Of a stretch of DNA of 64,000 nucleotides, positions 9,167 to 17,801 are shown piece after piece (the stretch's first letter is position 1; each line of letters begins with the position of its first letter). Source of the stretch: Rubrobacter xylanophilus (lineage in GTDB: Bacteria; Actinomycetota; Rubrobacteria; Rubrobacterales; Rubrobacteraceae); NCBI RefSeq assembly GCF_007164525.1, contig NZ_AP019791.1, positions 2,839,501-2,903,500 on the forward strand. Direction: 5' to 3'. The translations under genes and the position numbers were made by a program. The notes under the pieces were generated by a model. It made no database searches. It saw only the letters and a program-made list of their open reading frames with translations, and was not told the origin of the DNA.

Positions 9167-9256
9167 GTCCCCTCCTGGAGGGGAGGGTCGCAGTACGTCT
9201 CGCTGCCTGCCGTAGTTCGGGTCTCGTTGCATGGCGTATCGTGCCTCCTCTCGCGT

Positions 9257-9748
9257 TCATCCTCGGGTCCGAAGGAGAAAGGCCCGGCTCCGCACGCTGG
9301 CCAGGCGGTACAGCAGGAAGAGGGCAACCGGAAGCCCGCACTCCCCCTCGAAGCGTGCATCGTACCGCATCCCGACGAGGTCTCCCTCTACCCGGGCGCA
9401 CCCCCCGGGCCCGCGCGCCGTGGCGGCGTTTCGCAGGAGCCGGAGGTTCGACTCCCAGATCTCGCCGCCGGGTTCCATCATCCAGAAGCCCTTCGGTGGG
9501 CCCTCGGCCGAGAGCGCCTCCACGTCCTCCCAGAGCATCGCGTAGCGCTCCCCGGGCTTCCGCTCGACGGTCGCGCTGGTTTTCGCGGCGGTGAGCCTCG
9601 CCCCGCCGGGGCCCTCCATCCGCAGGTGCCCGAACTCCCGGCCGTCGGTCCGGAACAGCGAGAACCCCGCGGGCGGGAGGCCGCGGGCCGCAAAACGGCC
9701 TCCCAGCTCTCGGGAGAGGCCGCTCCAGGGTTTCTCCAGAGGAGTCAT
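9257..9748 (-). CDS. Hypothetical protein
   Basis: 163 aa, not recognised. It has no signal peptide or membrane segment. The composition is mixed, with several Trp residues (PWSGL, LWEDV, FWMMEP, IWESN) and a hydrophobic end (PVALFLLYRLASV). Codon use matches the neighbours, which supports a real gene. The ATG at 9748 is the only good start. Confidence 0.6.
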   Translation of the reverse strand: MTPLEKPWSGLSRELGGRFAARGLPPAGFSLFRTDGREFGHLRMEGPGGARLTAAKTSATVERKPGERYAMLWEDVEALSAEGPPKGFWMMEPGGEIWESNLRLLRNAATARGPGGCARVEGDLVGMRYDARFEGECGLPVALFLLYRLASVRSRAFLLRTRG

Positions 9749-9835
9749 GGTGTAAGCTCATACGCTGACCGCCCCGGTGGAGTTTCGCCGGGGAAGCGGC
9801 TACAGTTTCGATCGTCGAGACGGAAGGGATGCCAG

Positions 9836-10189
9836 ATGGAACTCAAGAACAAAGAGGAGCTTAGGAACGAGATCCTCCAGTCCTGGCTCAGGGATGCCTG
9901 GGTCTACCCCGTAGAGGGGCCGGACAGAAAGATATACCTGCGCCTCACGCCGGGTGGGAGGCTCAAGATGCGCAAGAAGATCGGGGAGATGGAGCGCTCC
10001 CTCGGCGTCAGCGGCCCGGAGCTGGTCCGGCAGGACGAGGCCGGGACCCTTCCCCTCGACCGGGACAGGCTCGAGCTGGCCATGATGGTCCGCGCCTACA
10101 CCTCCGAGCGGCGCTTCATCGAGAGCTCGGGAGGATCTTTGGGGAGCCCGGCCGTGACCCTGGAGGAAGGGGACGAGGGTTCCTCCTAG
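9836..10189 (+). CDS. Small hypothetical protein
   Basis: 117 aa, charged and probably cytosolic. It is rich in Lys and Glu at the N-terminus (MELKNKEELRNEI), with a helical middle containing MRKKIGEMER. No family was recognised. GGAAGGGA precedes the ATG at 9836. Its TAG overlaps the TAG of the convergent permease gene by two bases. Codon bias is like the surrounding genes, so it is likely to be real. Confidence 0.65.
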   Translation: MELKNKEELRNEILQSWLRDAWVYPVEGPDRKIYLRLTPGGRLKMRKKIGEMERSLGVSGPELVRQDEAGTLPLDRDRLELAMMVRAYTSERRFIESSGGSLGSPAVTLEEGDEGSS

Positions 10190-10914
10190 GCCGCGGTCCT
10201 GCGGTTCAGGCGGCGCTCCAGAACGTTGGTCAGGTAGATCAGGGGCAGGCAGATCGCCAGGTAGATGAGCGCCGCGGCGATCAGCGGCGTCCCGTTGAAG
10301 GTCGCCGACTGCAGCACCCGGGCCGCCCGCAGTAGCTCCGCCAGACCGATCACGCTCACCAGCGAGGTGTCCTTTATGAGCGTGACGAACTCGTTGGTCA
10401 GCGGCGGGATGACCCGCCGAAACGCCTGCGGCACGATGATGTAGCGCATCGTCTGGGCGTAGGTGAGCCCGGAGGCACGTCCGGCTTCCATCTGGCCCTT
10501 GTCTATGGACTGTATCCCGGCCCGGAAGATCTCCGCCACGTAGGCGGAGCTGTTGAGCGCGAGGGCGGTGAGCCCGGCGAAGAAGAGGCTGGTGAACCGG
10601 ACGCCCACCGCCGCGGTGGTGAAATAGATTATCGTGATCTGGACCAGCAGCGGGGTGCCCCGGAAGACGTCGATGTAGATTTGCGCCGGGAGGCTCAGCA
10701 GCCTGGAGCGCGAGATCTTCAGCAGCGCCAGGAACAGCCCCAGCACTATCCCGACGACCTCCGCCAGCGCCGCCAGCGAGAGGGTCACCGCGAGGCCCCT
10801 GAGCAGGGGACCGGAGTTCTCGAGGACCGTCCCGAAGTCCAGGTAGTAGCCGACCAGCCTCTCCAGCGAGAGGTCTTGCGGGTTGATCTCTACCGGCGGC
10901 CACCAGTCGGGCAT
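10186..10914 (-). CDS. Polar amino-acid ABC transporter permease
   Basis: 242 aa with about five transmembrane helices and a HisM/GlnP-type inner-membrane domain, including the ATPase-contact loop (AGRASGLTYAQTMRYIIVPQA). It forms the membrane channel for the binding protein and ATPase encoded just upstream. The N-terminal segment before helix 1 (WWPPVEINPQDLSLERLVGYY) is longer than in most family members. It follows the binding-protein gene after 20 bases and is the last gene of the unit. Confidence 0.94.
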   Translation of the reverse strand: MPDWWPPVEINPQDLSLERLVGYYLDFGTVLENSGPLLRGLAVTLSLAALAEVVGIVLGLFLALLKISRSRLLSLPAQIYIDVFRGTPLLVQITIIYFTTAAVGVRFTSLFFAGLTALALNSSAYVAEIFRAGIQSIDKGQMEAGRASGLTYAQTMRYIIVPQAFRRVIPPLTNEFVTLIKDTSLVSVIGLAELLRAARVLQSATFNGTPLIAAALIYLAICLPLIYLTNVLERRLNRRTAA

Positions 10915-10934
10915 GCGCCCTCCTCAGGGGCCCG

Positions 10935-11768
10935 CTAGGGGATCTCCTCGGGCTTACGCCCGATCCACTTCTCGTAGATCTCGGCGTAGGTGCCGTCGCT
11001 CTTCATCTCCCGAAGTGCCCGGTTGACCGGGCCGACCAGGTTGCTGCCCTTGGGGAAGGCGATCCCGTACTGCTCCCCGGTGGGGATGACCTGCACCACC
11101 TCGAGCCTGCCGTCGCTGGTGTTGGCCTTGTCCTGGGAGACGGGCAGGTCGTTTATGACCGCGTCCACCTGGCCGTTCTCCAGCGCGGTGAAGGCGTCCT
11201 CTATGGTGTCGAAGGTGCGCACCTCGGCGATCCTGCCCTGCTGCTGGAACTGGTTGGCCTTGTTCGCCCCGGTGGTGCCTATCTGCACGCCCACCGTGGC
11301 CTGCCCGAGGTCGTCCACCGAGCGGATCTCGGAGTCGCTGCGCACCAAGAGCGACTGGTCGGCGTTGAAGTAGGGCTCGGAGAAGTCCACCTGCTGGCGG
11401 CGCTCCTCGGTTATGGTGATGGCCGAGATCGCCGCGTCGTAGAGGTTGGAGCCGAGGCCGGGGATGATCCCGTCGAAGGTGACGTTCTGGAACTCGGGGG
11501 TGAACCCGGCCCTGCGCCCGATCTCGCGCATCAGATCGATGTCGAAGCCGACCGGCTCGCCGTTCCTGTAGAACTCGAAGGGGCGGTAGGCTATGTCGGA
11601 GGCCACGGTGACGGTACGCCCGGTCTCCATCCCGGTCGTCCCCTCGCCGCCACCGCCGGCGGTCTGTTCGCCCCCTCCGCCACCGCCTCCGCAGGCCGCA
11701 ACGAGGAACAGAGCGGCAACCACCAGCGCCAGCGTTACGAAGTTTCGCTCCACCTTTCTTCGTGACAT
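10935..11768 (-). CDS. Polar amino-acid ABC transporter substrate-binding lipoprotein
   Basis: 277 aa. A lipoprotein signal peptide ends in LVAAC (Cys26), followed by a Gly-rich linker, so the protein should be tethered outside the membrane. The mature part is a family 3 periplasmic-binding fold (SBP_bac_3): FEFYRNGEPVGFDIDLMRE near the start and RRQQVDFSEPY in the ligand region. An Arg and an Asp typical of amino-acid carboxyl/amino binding are present; the exact ligand is not readable. The start at 11768 has AAGGAAGAGGG upstream; longer versions lack a signal peptide. Confidence 0.93.
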   Translation of the reverse strand: MSRRKVERNFVTLALVVAALFLVAACGGGGGGGEQTAGGGGEGTTGMETGRTVTVASDIAYRPFEFYRNGEPVGFDIDLMREIGRRAGFTPEFQNVTFDGIIPGLGSNLYDAAISAITITEERRQQVDFSEPYFNADQSLLVRSDSEIRSVDDLGQATVGVQIGTTGANKANQFQQQGRIAEVRTFDTIEDAFTALENGQVDAVINDLPVSQDKANTSDGRLEVVQVIPTGEQYGIAFPKGSNLVGPVNRALREMKSDGTYAEIYEKWIGRKPEEIP

Positions 11769-11808
11769 CCCTCTTCCTTTCTCTATCTCCGCCGGGGACG
11801 ACAACCTG

Positions 11809-11856
11809 GCAGGAACATACGATACTTTAGTAGCCGCAAATACTAGTTGTTCCTGC
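11809..11856 (-). repeat. 9-bp inverted repeat between ATPase and binding-protein genes
   Basis: GCAGGAACA (11809-11817) is repeated inverted as TGTTCCTGC (11848-11856) across a 30-base A+T-richer centre. It lies in the leader of the binding-protein gene. It may be an operator, or an RNA hairpin that partly stops read-through or protects the abundant binding-protein message. Confidence 0.4.
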
Positions 11857-11897
11857 ACCCTCCGGTCAAGGCGGCGTCCCTCGCGCCGAAGAGACCC

Positions 11898-12632
11898 CTA
11901 CATGTGCAGGATCCTGTCCAGGAAACGCCGGGCGCGCTCGTTCTCCGGGTTCTCGAAGAAGTGCTCCGGGGTGCCCTCCTCCAGGATGCGCCCTTCGTCC
12001 ATGAACACCACCCTGTCGGCCACGCGCCGGGCGAAGCCCATCTCGTGGGTGACCACCACCATCGTCATCCCGCCGCGGGCCAGGTCCACCATCACCTCGA
12101 GCACCTCGTTGATCATCTCCGGATCCAGGGCGCTCGTGGGCTCGTCGAAGAGCATGATCTTGGGCTCCATCGCCAGCGCCCGCGCGATGGCCACCCGCTG
12201 CTGCTGGCCCCCGGAGAGGTTCTCCGGGTACTTGTTGGCCTGCTCGGGGATCCCCACCCGCTCCAGTAGCCGCATGCACCGCTCCTCGGCCTCCTTGCGC
12301 GAGAGCCCGCGAACCTTCATCGGGGCCAGCATGATGTTCTGGGCGACCGTCATGTGCGGGTAGAGGTTGAACTGCTGGAAGACGAATCCTATCTCCGTGC
12401 GCAGCCGGTTCAGATCCGCCTTTTCGTCGTGCACCCGGATGCCGTCCACTACGAGCTCGCCAGAGGAGATGTCCTCCAGCGCGTTGATGCAGCGCAGCAG
12501 GGTGCTCTTCCCCGAGCCGGAGGGGCCTATGATGACCACGACCTCGCCCTCCTCCACGGAGAAGTCTATGTCCTTGAGGACCTCGAAATCCCCGAAGGAC
12601 TTGCTGACGTTGCGGAACTCTATGATGCTCAT
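11898..12632 (-). CDS. Polar amino-acid ABC transporter ATPase
   Basis: 244 aa, GlnQ/HisP size. Walker [10 protein letters not shown]-loop [11 protein letters not shown], signature LSGGQQQR, Walker [14 protein letters not shown] and the H-loop His in VVTHEM are all present, so the protein should be active. It powers the transporter formed with the two downstream genes. The ATG at 12632 begins at the family-typical [14 protein letters not shown]; longer frames upstream are untranslated leader. It is first in its unit, 129 bases before the binding-protein gene. Confidence 0.96.
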   Translation of the reverse strand: MSIIEFRNVSKSFGDFEVLKDIDFSVEEGEVVVIIGPSGSGKSTLLRCINALEDISSGELVVDGIRVHDEKADLNRLRTEIGFVFQQFNLYPHMTVAQNIMLAPMKVRGLSRKEAEERCMRLLERVGIPEQANKYPENLSGGQQQRVAIARALAMEPKIMLFDEPTSALDPEMINEVLEVMVDLARGGMTMVVVTHEMGFARRVADRVVFMDEGRILEEGTPEHFFENPENERARRFLDRILHM

Positions 12633-12735
12633 CGTGTGCTCTCTCCGGCTTGCGGTCCCCTCCGGGGCCGGTCCGTGCGCGGTGTAGAATAGCACAACCG
12701 GTAGATAGCCACGATGATCTCAAGGAGGGGTCTCT

Positions 12736-13383
12736 TTGGAAACTCTCTTTGACGCGGTCGAGGGGGGCGAGAACCGGGAGGAGCGCCTGGCCGAGCTGGC
12801 GCGCCAGGTCTCCGTGTGCACCAGATGCGACCTCTCCCGCAGCCGGACGAACACGGTCTTCGGCACGGGCGACCCCTACTCGCCGCTGATGCTCGTCGGC
12901 GAGGGGCCGGGGGAGAACGAGGACGCCACGGGGCTTCCCTTCGTGGGCCGGGCCGGCAAGCTTCTGGACAACATCCTGGCGGCGGTGAACCTGAGCCGGG
13001 AGCAGGTCTACATCACCAACATCGTGAAGTGCCGGGCCGCGGTGGAGGAGAACGGCCGCCTCCGCAACCGCCAGCCCCGGACGGCCGAGATAAACGCCTG
13101 CAACCCCTACCTGCAGGCCCAGATAGAGGCGATAAAGCCCGAGATCATCCTCTGCCTCGGCGGCCCGGCGGCGAAGACGATCATCGACAGGGACTTCAGG
13201 ATCACCCGCGACCGCGGCAAGTGGTACGACGTGGGCGGCATCCGGGCGATGGCCACCTTCCACCCGGCCTACATCCTGCGCCAGAGCGGGGAGGAGCTCG
13301 TCCGCACGAAGCGGCTGGTCTGGAAGGACATCCAGAACGTCTACGCCGAGTACCAGCGGGCCATGGAGCATCGTGGGGTCTAG
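12736..13383 (+). CDS. Family 4 (4Fe-4S) uracil-DNA glycosylase
   Basis: 215 aa. It removes uracil from DNA, the first step of base excision repair of deaminated cytosine. Motif GEGPGENEDATGLPFVG is the family 4 active-site segment, and HPAYILR near the C-terminus is the second. Four cysteines (CTRC near the N-terminus, VKCRA, NACNP) fit the iron-sulphur cluster of thermophile enzymes. The TTG start at 12736 has AAGGAGG eight bases upstream. A thermostable type of uracil repair suits a heat-loving host. The end overlaps the next gene by 11 bases. Confidence 0.94.
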   Translation: METLFDAVEGGENREERLAELARQVSVCTRCDLSRSRTNTVFGTGDPYSPLMLVGEGPGENEDATGLPFVGRAGKLLDNILAAVNLSREQVYITNIVKCRAAVEENGRLRNRQPRTAEINACNPYLQAQIEAIKPEIILCLGGPAAKTIIDRDFRITRDRGKWYDVGGIRAMATFHPAYILRQSGEELVRTKRLVWKDIQNVYAEYQRAMEHRGV

Positions 13384-14479
13384 TCTCCCGCGTCTACCAC
13401 TCATCGCCCTCGCGCTCCTCGTCGCCGTCTCCTGCACCGGGGCCCCTGCTCCCGAGCGGCGGGATGCCGGTGGTGAGGACCTGCGGGTGGAGACGGTCCT
13501 GACCGGGCTCGACACCCCCTGGGAGGTGGTCTTCGCTCCCGACGGCCGGATCTTCGTGACCGAGCGGCCGGGGACGGTGCTGGTGGTCGAGGAAGGCGAG
13601 GTCCGAAAAGAGCCCTACGCCCGGCTCCCGGTGGTGGAGGCGGGGGAGGGCGGCCAGCTCGGGCTGGCCCTCCACCCGGACTTCCGGCGCAACGGGGTCC
13701 TTTACGCCTACTACACCACCCGGGAGGACGGCCGGCTGCGCAACAGGCTGGTGCGGCTCGTGGATGAGGGCGGCACCGCCCGGCAGGCGGAGGTGCTCCT
13801 GGAGGCCCCGGCGGCCTCCATCCACGACGGCGGACGGGTCAGGGTCGGCCCCGACGGCAGGCTCTACGCCACCCTCGGCGACACCGCAAATTCCGGGCTC
13901 GCCCAGGACCCGCGGGCGCTCGCCGGCAAGATCATACGCCTCGAGCTCGACGGTTCCGTTCCCGAGGACAACCCCTTCCCCGGCTCCCCGGTCTACTCCT
14001 ACGGGCACCGCAACCCGCAGGGGCTCGCCTGGGACGGGCGGGGCAACCTCTACGCCACCGAGCACGGTCAGAGCGCCCACGACGAGCTCAACCTCGTGAG
14101 GCCCGGCAGAAACTACGGCTGGCCCGTCATAGAGGGCGACGAACGCCGGGAGGGGATGGTCGCGCCCATCCTGCACAGCGGGGAGCAGACCTGGGCCCCC
14201 TCCGGAGCCGAGTACGTGAGGGAGGGGCCGTGGAGGGGGAGTATCCTGTTCACCGGCCTGCGCGGGGAGTCGCTGCACCGGGTGGAGATCGATCCGGAGG
14301 ACCCCGGCAGGGTCGTGCGCCACCGGGAGTACCTCAAGGGTGAGTACGGGCGCCTCAGGACCGTCGTGCAGGGGCCCGACGGTGCGCTCTACCTGCTCAC
14401 CAGCAACCGCGACGGGCGCGGCGATCCCGACCCCTCCGACGACCGGCTGCTCCGGGTCGAGGTCCGCGGCGGGGAGTAA
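13373..14479 (+). CDS. Secreted PQQ-dependent sugar dehydrogenase (YliI/Asd-like) lipoprotein
   Basis: 368 aa. The signal peptide carries a lipobox-like LLVAVSC (Cys21). The rest is a six-bladed beta-propeller of the soluble glucose/aldose sugar dehydrogenase family: GLDTPWEVVFAPDGRIFVTER at the first blade, GQLGLALHPDF, IHDGGRVRVGPDGRLY and YGHRNPQGLAWD. Related enzymes oxidise aldose sugars with PQQ at the outer face. No PQQ synthesis genes are in the window. The GTG start at 13373 overlaps the glycosylase gene by 11 bases, with GGAG just upstream. Confidence 0.88.
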   Translation: MGSSLPRLPLIALALLVAVSCTGAPAPERRDAGGEDLRVETVLTGLDTPWEVVFAPDGRIFVTERPGTVLVVEEGEVRKEPYARLPVVEAGEGGQLGLALHPDFRRNGVLYAYYTTREDGRLRNRLVRLVDEGGTARQAEVLLEAPAASIHDGGRVRVGPDGRLYATLGDTANSGLAQDPRALAGKIIRLELDGSVPEDNPFPGSPVYSYGHRNPQGLAWDGRGNLYATEHGQSAHDELNLVRPGRNYGWPVIEGDERREGMVAPILHSGEQTWAPSGAEYVREGPWRGSILFTGLRGESLHRVEIDPEDPGRVVRHREYLKGEYGRLRTVVQGPDGALYLLTSNRDGRGDPDPSDDRLLRVEVRGGE

Positions 14480-14571
14480 AGAACTTCATATCCGGTTTGC
14501 CAGAACGCCTGATATCATGCTTAAGTGTAGAGGCAGGCAGTCAAACCGCTATATGAGAAGGGCTTGCGACC

Positions 14572-15636
14572 GTGGTCAGTGCGATTTCCGGTAGCCGCAT
14601 ATTGGATGGCATAGACAGGGAGATACTAAACCTGATCCAGCGCGATTTCCCCCTGGAGCGAGAACCTTTCGCCGCGGTGGGCAGGGAGGTGGGCATCAGC
14701 GGCCAGGAGGTGATCCGCCGCATAGAGGCCCTCAAGAAGGGCCGGGTGGTGCGCCAGATCAGCGCGATCTTCGACACCCGGGTCCTGGGTTACGAGTCGA
14801 GCCTGGTGGCCGCCAGGATACCTCCCGAGCGGCTCTCGGAGGGGGCGAAAGCGATAAACTCCCACCCCGGGGTCTCCCACAACTACGAGCGGGACAACTA
14901 CTTCAACCTCTGGTACACGGTGGCCGTCCCGCCGGATTCGCGGCTGGGGCTGGAGGGCACCGTGGAGGTCCTCCACCGCATAAGCGGCGCCGAGAGCACC
15001 CGGATCCTGCCCACCCTCAAGCTCTTCAAGATAGGCGTCACCCTGGACATGAAGGAGGGGGCGACCGCCCGCAAGGAGGCCCCGGCCTACGGGCACGCCG
15101 ACCGTGAGGGGGCCGACCGCAACATCACCGAGGCGGACAAGGAGGCCATACGCATCCTGCAGGAGGACATCCCCCTGACCCCCCGCCCGTTCGACCTGTG
15201 GGCCCGCAGGGCCGGGATGGCCTCGGGGGAGGAGCTCATCGAGCGCGCCGAGGATCTGCGGCGGCGGAGGATCATGCGCCGCTTCTCGGCGGTCCTCTAC
15301 CACCGCAAGGCGGGCTTCCGGGCCAACGCCATGGGGGTTTGGAAGGTTCCCGAGGAGCGCATAGACGAGGTGGGTACCATGTTCGCCCACTACCAGGCGG
15401 TCTCCCACTGTTACGAGCGCCCGACCTACGAGGACTGGCCGTACAATCTCTTCTCCATGGTCCACGGCCGCTCGAAGGAGGAGTGCGAGGCGGTGCTCGA
15501 CGCGATGGCCGAGGAGAGCGGGCTCACCGAGCGCCTCTCGCTCTACTCCACCCGGGAGTACAAGAAGACCCGGGTCCGCTACTTCACCCCGGAGATGGAG
15601 GCCTGGGAGCGGCTCTACGCGGGCGTCCTCCGCTAG
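14572..15636 (+). CDS. Two-unit siroheme decarboxylase-like protein (AhbA/AhbB or NirDL type)
   Basis: 354 aa made of two similar halves (~1-165 and ~185-354). Each half has an AsnC/Lrp winged helix (LDGIDREILNLIQRDFPL; ITEADKEAIRILQEDIPL) and an AsnC-like ligand domain with HNYERD or HCYERP motifs. This is the arrangement of siroheme decarboxylases, here joined into one chain; separate AhbA and AhbB subunits are usual. Such enzymes decarboxylate siroheme to 12,18-didecarboxysiroheme in the alternative heme or heme d1 route. A plain Lrp-type regulator is less likely because of the paired ERD/ERP motifs. No other heme gene adjoins it. Confidence 0.75.
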   Translation: MVSAISGSRILDGIDREILNLIQRDFPLEREPFAAVGREVGISGQEVIRRIEALKKGRVVRQISAIFDTRVLGYESSLVAARIPPERLSEGAKAINSHPGVSHNYERDNYFNLWYTVAVPPDSRLGLEGTVEVLHRISGAESTRILPTLKLFKIGVTLDMKEGATARKEAPAYGHADREGADRNITEADKEAIRILQEDIPLTPRPFDLWARRAGMASGEELIERAEDLRRRRIMRRFSAVLYHRKAGFRANAMGVWKVPEERIDEVGTMFAHYQAVSHCYERPTYEDWPYNLFSMVHGRSKEECEAVLDAMAEESGLTERLSLYSTREYKKTRVRYFTPEMEAWERLYAGVLR

Positions 15637-15652
15637 TGCGCCCATAGCAGGA

Positions 15653-16387
15653 GTGGAGCTTCTCCTGGCCCTGGGAGCCGCGTTCGCCGCCGGGGCGGTC
15701 TCGGGGCTCACGGGCTTCGGGCTCGCCCTGGTGGGGGTGCCGCTCTTGCTTTTCGTCTACGACCCGGCGACGGTGGTCGTGCTCGTCATGGCCTTCTCCC
15801 TGTTGATCAACGCCGCCGTGGTGCAGGACTCCTGGCGGAAGGTCGACCGCAGGCTGGTCGTGGCCCTCGCGCCCCCGGCGCTCGTCGGGGTGCTCTGCGG
15901 CACCGAGGTGCTGCGGGTGGCGGGGGAGGAGCGGCTCCGGCTGGCCGTGGGGGTTCTGGTTGTCCTCTCGGCCCTGCTGATGCTGCGGGACGTGCGGCTG
16001 CCGGGGACGGGATCCCGGGCCGCCCCGCCGGTGGCGGGGTTCCTGGGCGGGGCGCTCTCCACCTCGGTCGGGCTCGCCGCCCCGCCGGTGGTGTTGCTGC
16101 TCGCCTCCCGCGGCCTCCCGAAGGCGAACTTCCGGGCCACGAGCGCTCTGTTCTTCCTGGTGATGAGCGTCTTCGGGGCGGTCGCCCTGGCGGCCCGCGG
16201 TCTGATTCCCGAGGGCAGCCTCCCGCTCGCGGCCGTCCTCCTCCCGGCCGCGCTGGCGGGCAAGCTCGCGGGGACGGCACTCCTCGGGAGGATCCCGGAG
16301 GCGCTGTTCCGCAGGATCACCCTGCTCCTCACCCTCGCCACCGGGGCGCTCGGCGCCGCGACGGCCCTCCTGACGCTGCTCCGCTGA
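15653..16387 (+). CDS. TauE/SafE-family membrane transporter
   Basis: 244 aa with about eight hydrophobic helices. The opening ALGAAFAAGAVSGLTGFG and the mid-protein repeat PPVAGFLGGALSTSVGLAAPPVV are the two inverted-repeat halves of TauE/SafE proteins. Family members export sulfite, sulfoacetate or other organosulfur anions; the substrate here is unknown. It begins at GTG 15653, 17 bases after the siroheme-decarboxylase-like gene on the same strand. Confidence 0.86.
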   Translation: MELLLALGAAFAAGAVSGLTGFGLALVGVPLLLFVYDPATVVVLVMAFSLLINAAVVQDSWRKVDRRLVVALAPPALVGVLCGTEVLRVAGEERLRLAVGVLVVLSALLMLRDVRLPGTGSRAAPPVAGFLGGALSTSVGLAAPPVVLLLASRGLPKANFRATSALFFLVMSVFGAVALAARGLIPEGSLPLAAVLLPAALAGKLAGTALLGRIPEALFRRITLLLTLATGALGAATALLTLLR

Positions 16388-16466
16388 CGAAGCGGGCTGT
16401 GATCCCGCGCACACCCGCCGCTGGAATCCCGCCGCCCGATGGCTAGAGTACGTAACAGTAGGTAAC

Positions 16467-17795
16467 GTGATGCTCGGTAGTCTAACGAAAGGGGGTACAG
16501 CCACGGCGGAAGGAGATACCGGGCCGGGACGTCCGGCGCGTGGTTTTTCGGATGCGATTTCAATGCGCGGGTTTTTGCGGCGCGACCGGCTCTCTTTCCT
16601 CATCCTGCTCGTCTCGCAGTTCGCCGCGACGACCGGTTTCATGTTCGTCATGCCTTTCATGCCTCTCTACGTGCAGCAGCTCGGGGTGGAGGACCCCGGG
16701 CGGGCGGCGGCCTGGGCGGGCCTCCTGAACACCGCCACCGCGGCGACCATGGCGCTCGCCGCACCGCTGTGGGGCAGGCTCGCCGACCGCTTCGGGCCCA
16801 AGCCCATGCTGCTGCGCGCCGCCTTCGCGGGGGCGGCCGTGGTCGGGGTGATGGGGCTCGCGGCGAGTCCCTGGCACCTGCTGGGGCTGCGGTTGCTGCA
16901 GGGCACGCTCACCGGGACCGTCGCGGCCGCCACCCTGCTCGTCGCTGCGACCGCCCCGGCGGGGCGGGCCGGGTTGCGGCTCGGGACGCTGCAGACCGTG
17001 ATCTTCGCCGCCGCCGCGGCCGGTCCCTTCCTGGGCGGCGTGTTCGCGGACCTCGTCGGCATCCGGGCCTCCTTCGGGGTGACCTCCGGGCTTCTGGCGC
17101 TCTCGGCCGTCTTGGTCCTCTTCGGCGTGGACGGGGCGCGGGCCCCCTCCGGGGAGGAGGGCCGCACGGAGGAGGGCGGTGGTGCGGTGCCCTGGCTCGG
17201 GCTCGTGCCGGTGCTCGCGGCCCTCTTCGTCGTCCAGGCCTCCAACACCGGCGTCGCCCCGGCGCTGCCGGGCTTCGTCGCGCAGCTCGTGGAGGAGCCC
17301 GCGGGGGTCGCCAGCCTGGCGGGTCAGATCCTGGGCGCCGGCGCGCTCGCCGCGGCGCTCGGTTCGGCGGTGGGAGGGAGGCTCGCTGAGAGGCTCGGGA
17401 CGCGGACGGTGATCTTCTGCTCCCTCGTGCTCGGCGGGCTGGCCTTCCTGCCGCAGGCCGCCGTCTCGAGCGTGGGGGCGCTCTGGGTCTTGCGGATTGT
17501 GGCGAGCTTCTTCATCGGGGCGGTGGTGCCGGTGGCGAACCTCGCCGTGCGCCGGTCCGTGCCGCCAGATCGGCAGGGGCGGGCCTTCGGGGTGGCCGCC
17601 TCGGTGACCTCCGTGGCCTTCGGGGTCGGTCCGCTGGGCGGCGGCCTCCTGGCCTCGGCGTTCGGGTTCGAGGCGGCGTTTCTGGTGCCGGGGGTGCTCC
17701 TTCTGGCCGCGGCGGGCGTCCTGCTGCTCGCGCCGGGCTCCAGGGCCCGGGCGGTGCGCATCCTGAAGGCCGCCGCGGCCCACATCATCCGCTAG
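16467..17795 (+). CDS. Major facilitator superfamily exporter
   Basis: 442 aa with 12 predicted helices. The MFS signature between helices 2 and 3 is present (PLWGRLADRFGPKPML), and a similar GRLAERLGTRTV occurs in the second half. It most resembles drug/H+ antiporter-type multidrug exporters; no substrate can be assigned. The first ~40 residues are hydrophilic and lack conservation, so the real start may lie further in. It converges with the dehalogenase gene. Confidence 0.86.
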   Translation: MMLGSLTKGGTATAEGDTGPGRPARGFSDAISMRGFLRRDRLSFLILLVSQFAATTGFMFVMPFMPLYVQQLGVEDPGRAAAWAGLLNTATAATMALAAPLWGRLADRFGPKPMLLRAAFAGAAVVGVMGLAASPWHLLGLRLLQGTLTGTVAAATLLVAATAPAGRAGLRLGTLQTVIFAAAAAGPFLGGVFADLVGIRASFGVTSGLLALSAVLVLFGVDGARAPSGEEGRTEEGGGAVPWLGLVPVLAALFVVQASNTGVAPALPGFVAQLVEEPAGVASLAGQILGAGALAAALGSAVGGRLAERLGTRTVIFCSLVLGGLAFLPQAAVSSVGALWVLRIVASFFIGAVVPVANLAVRRSVPPDRQGRAFGVAASVTSVAFGVGPLGGGLLASAFGFEAAFLVPGVLLLAAAGVLLLAPGSRARAVRILKAAAAHIIR

Positions 17796-17801
17796 TTCCC
17801 C

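Noticed and set aside
14572-15636. Ordinary Lrp/AsnC transcription regulator
   Set aside because: The chain has two Lrp units with the paired tyrosine/arginine motifs of siroheme decarboxylases and twice the usual length. The DNA-binding reading is kept only as an alternative.
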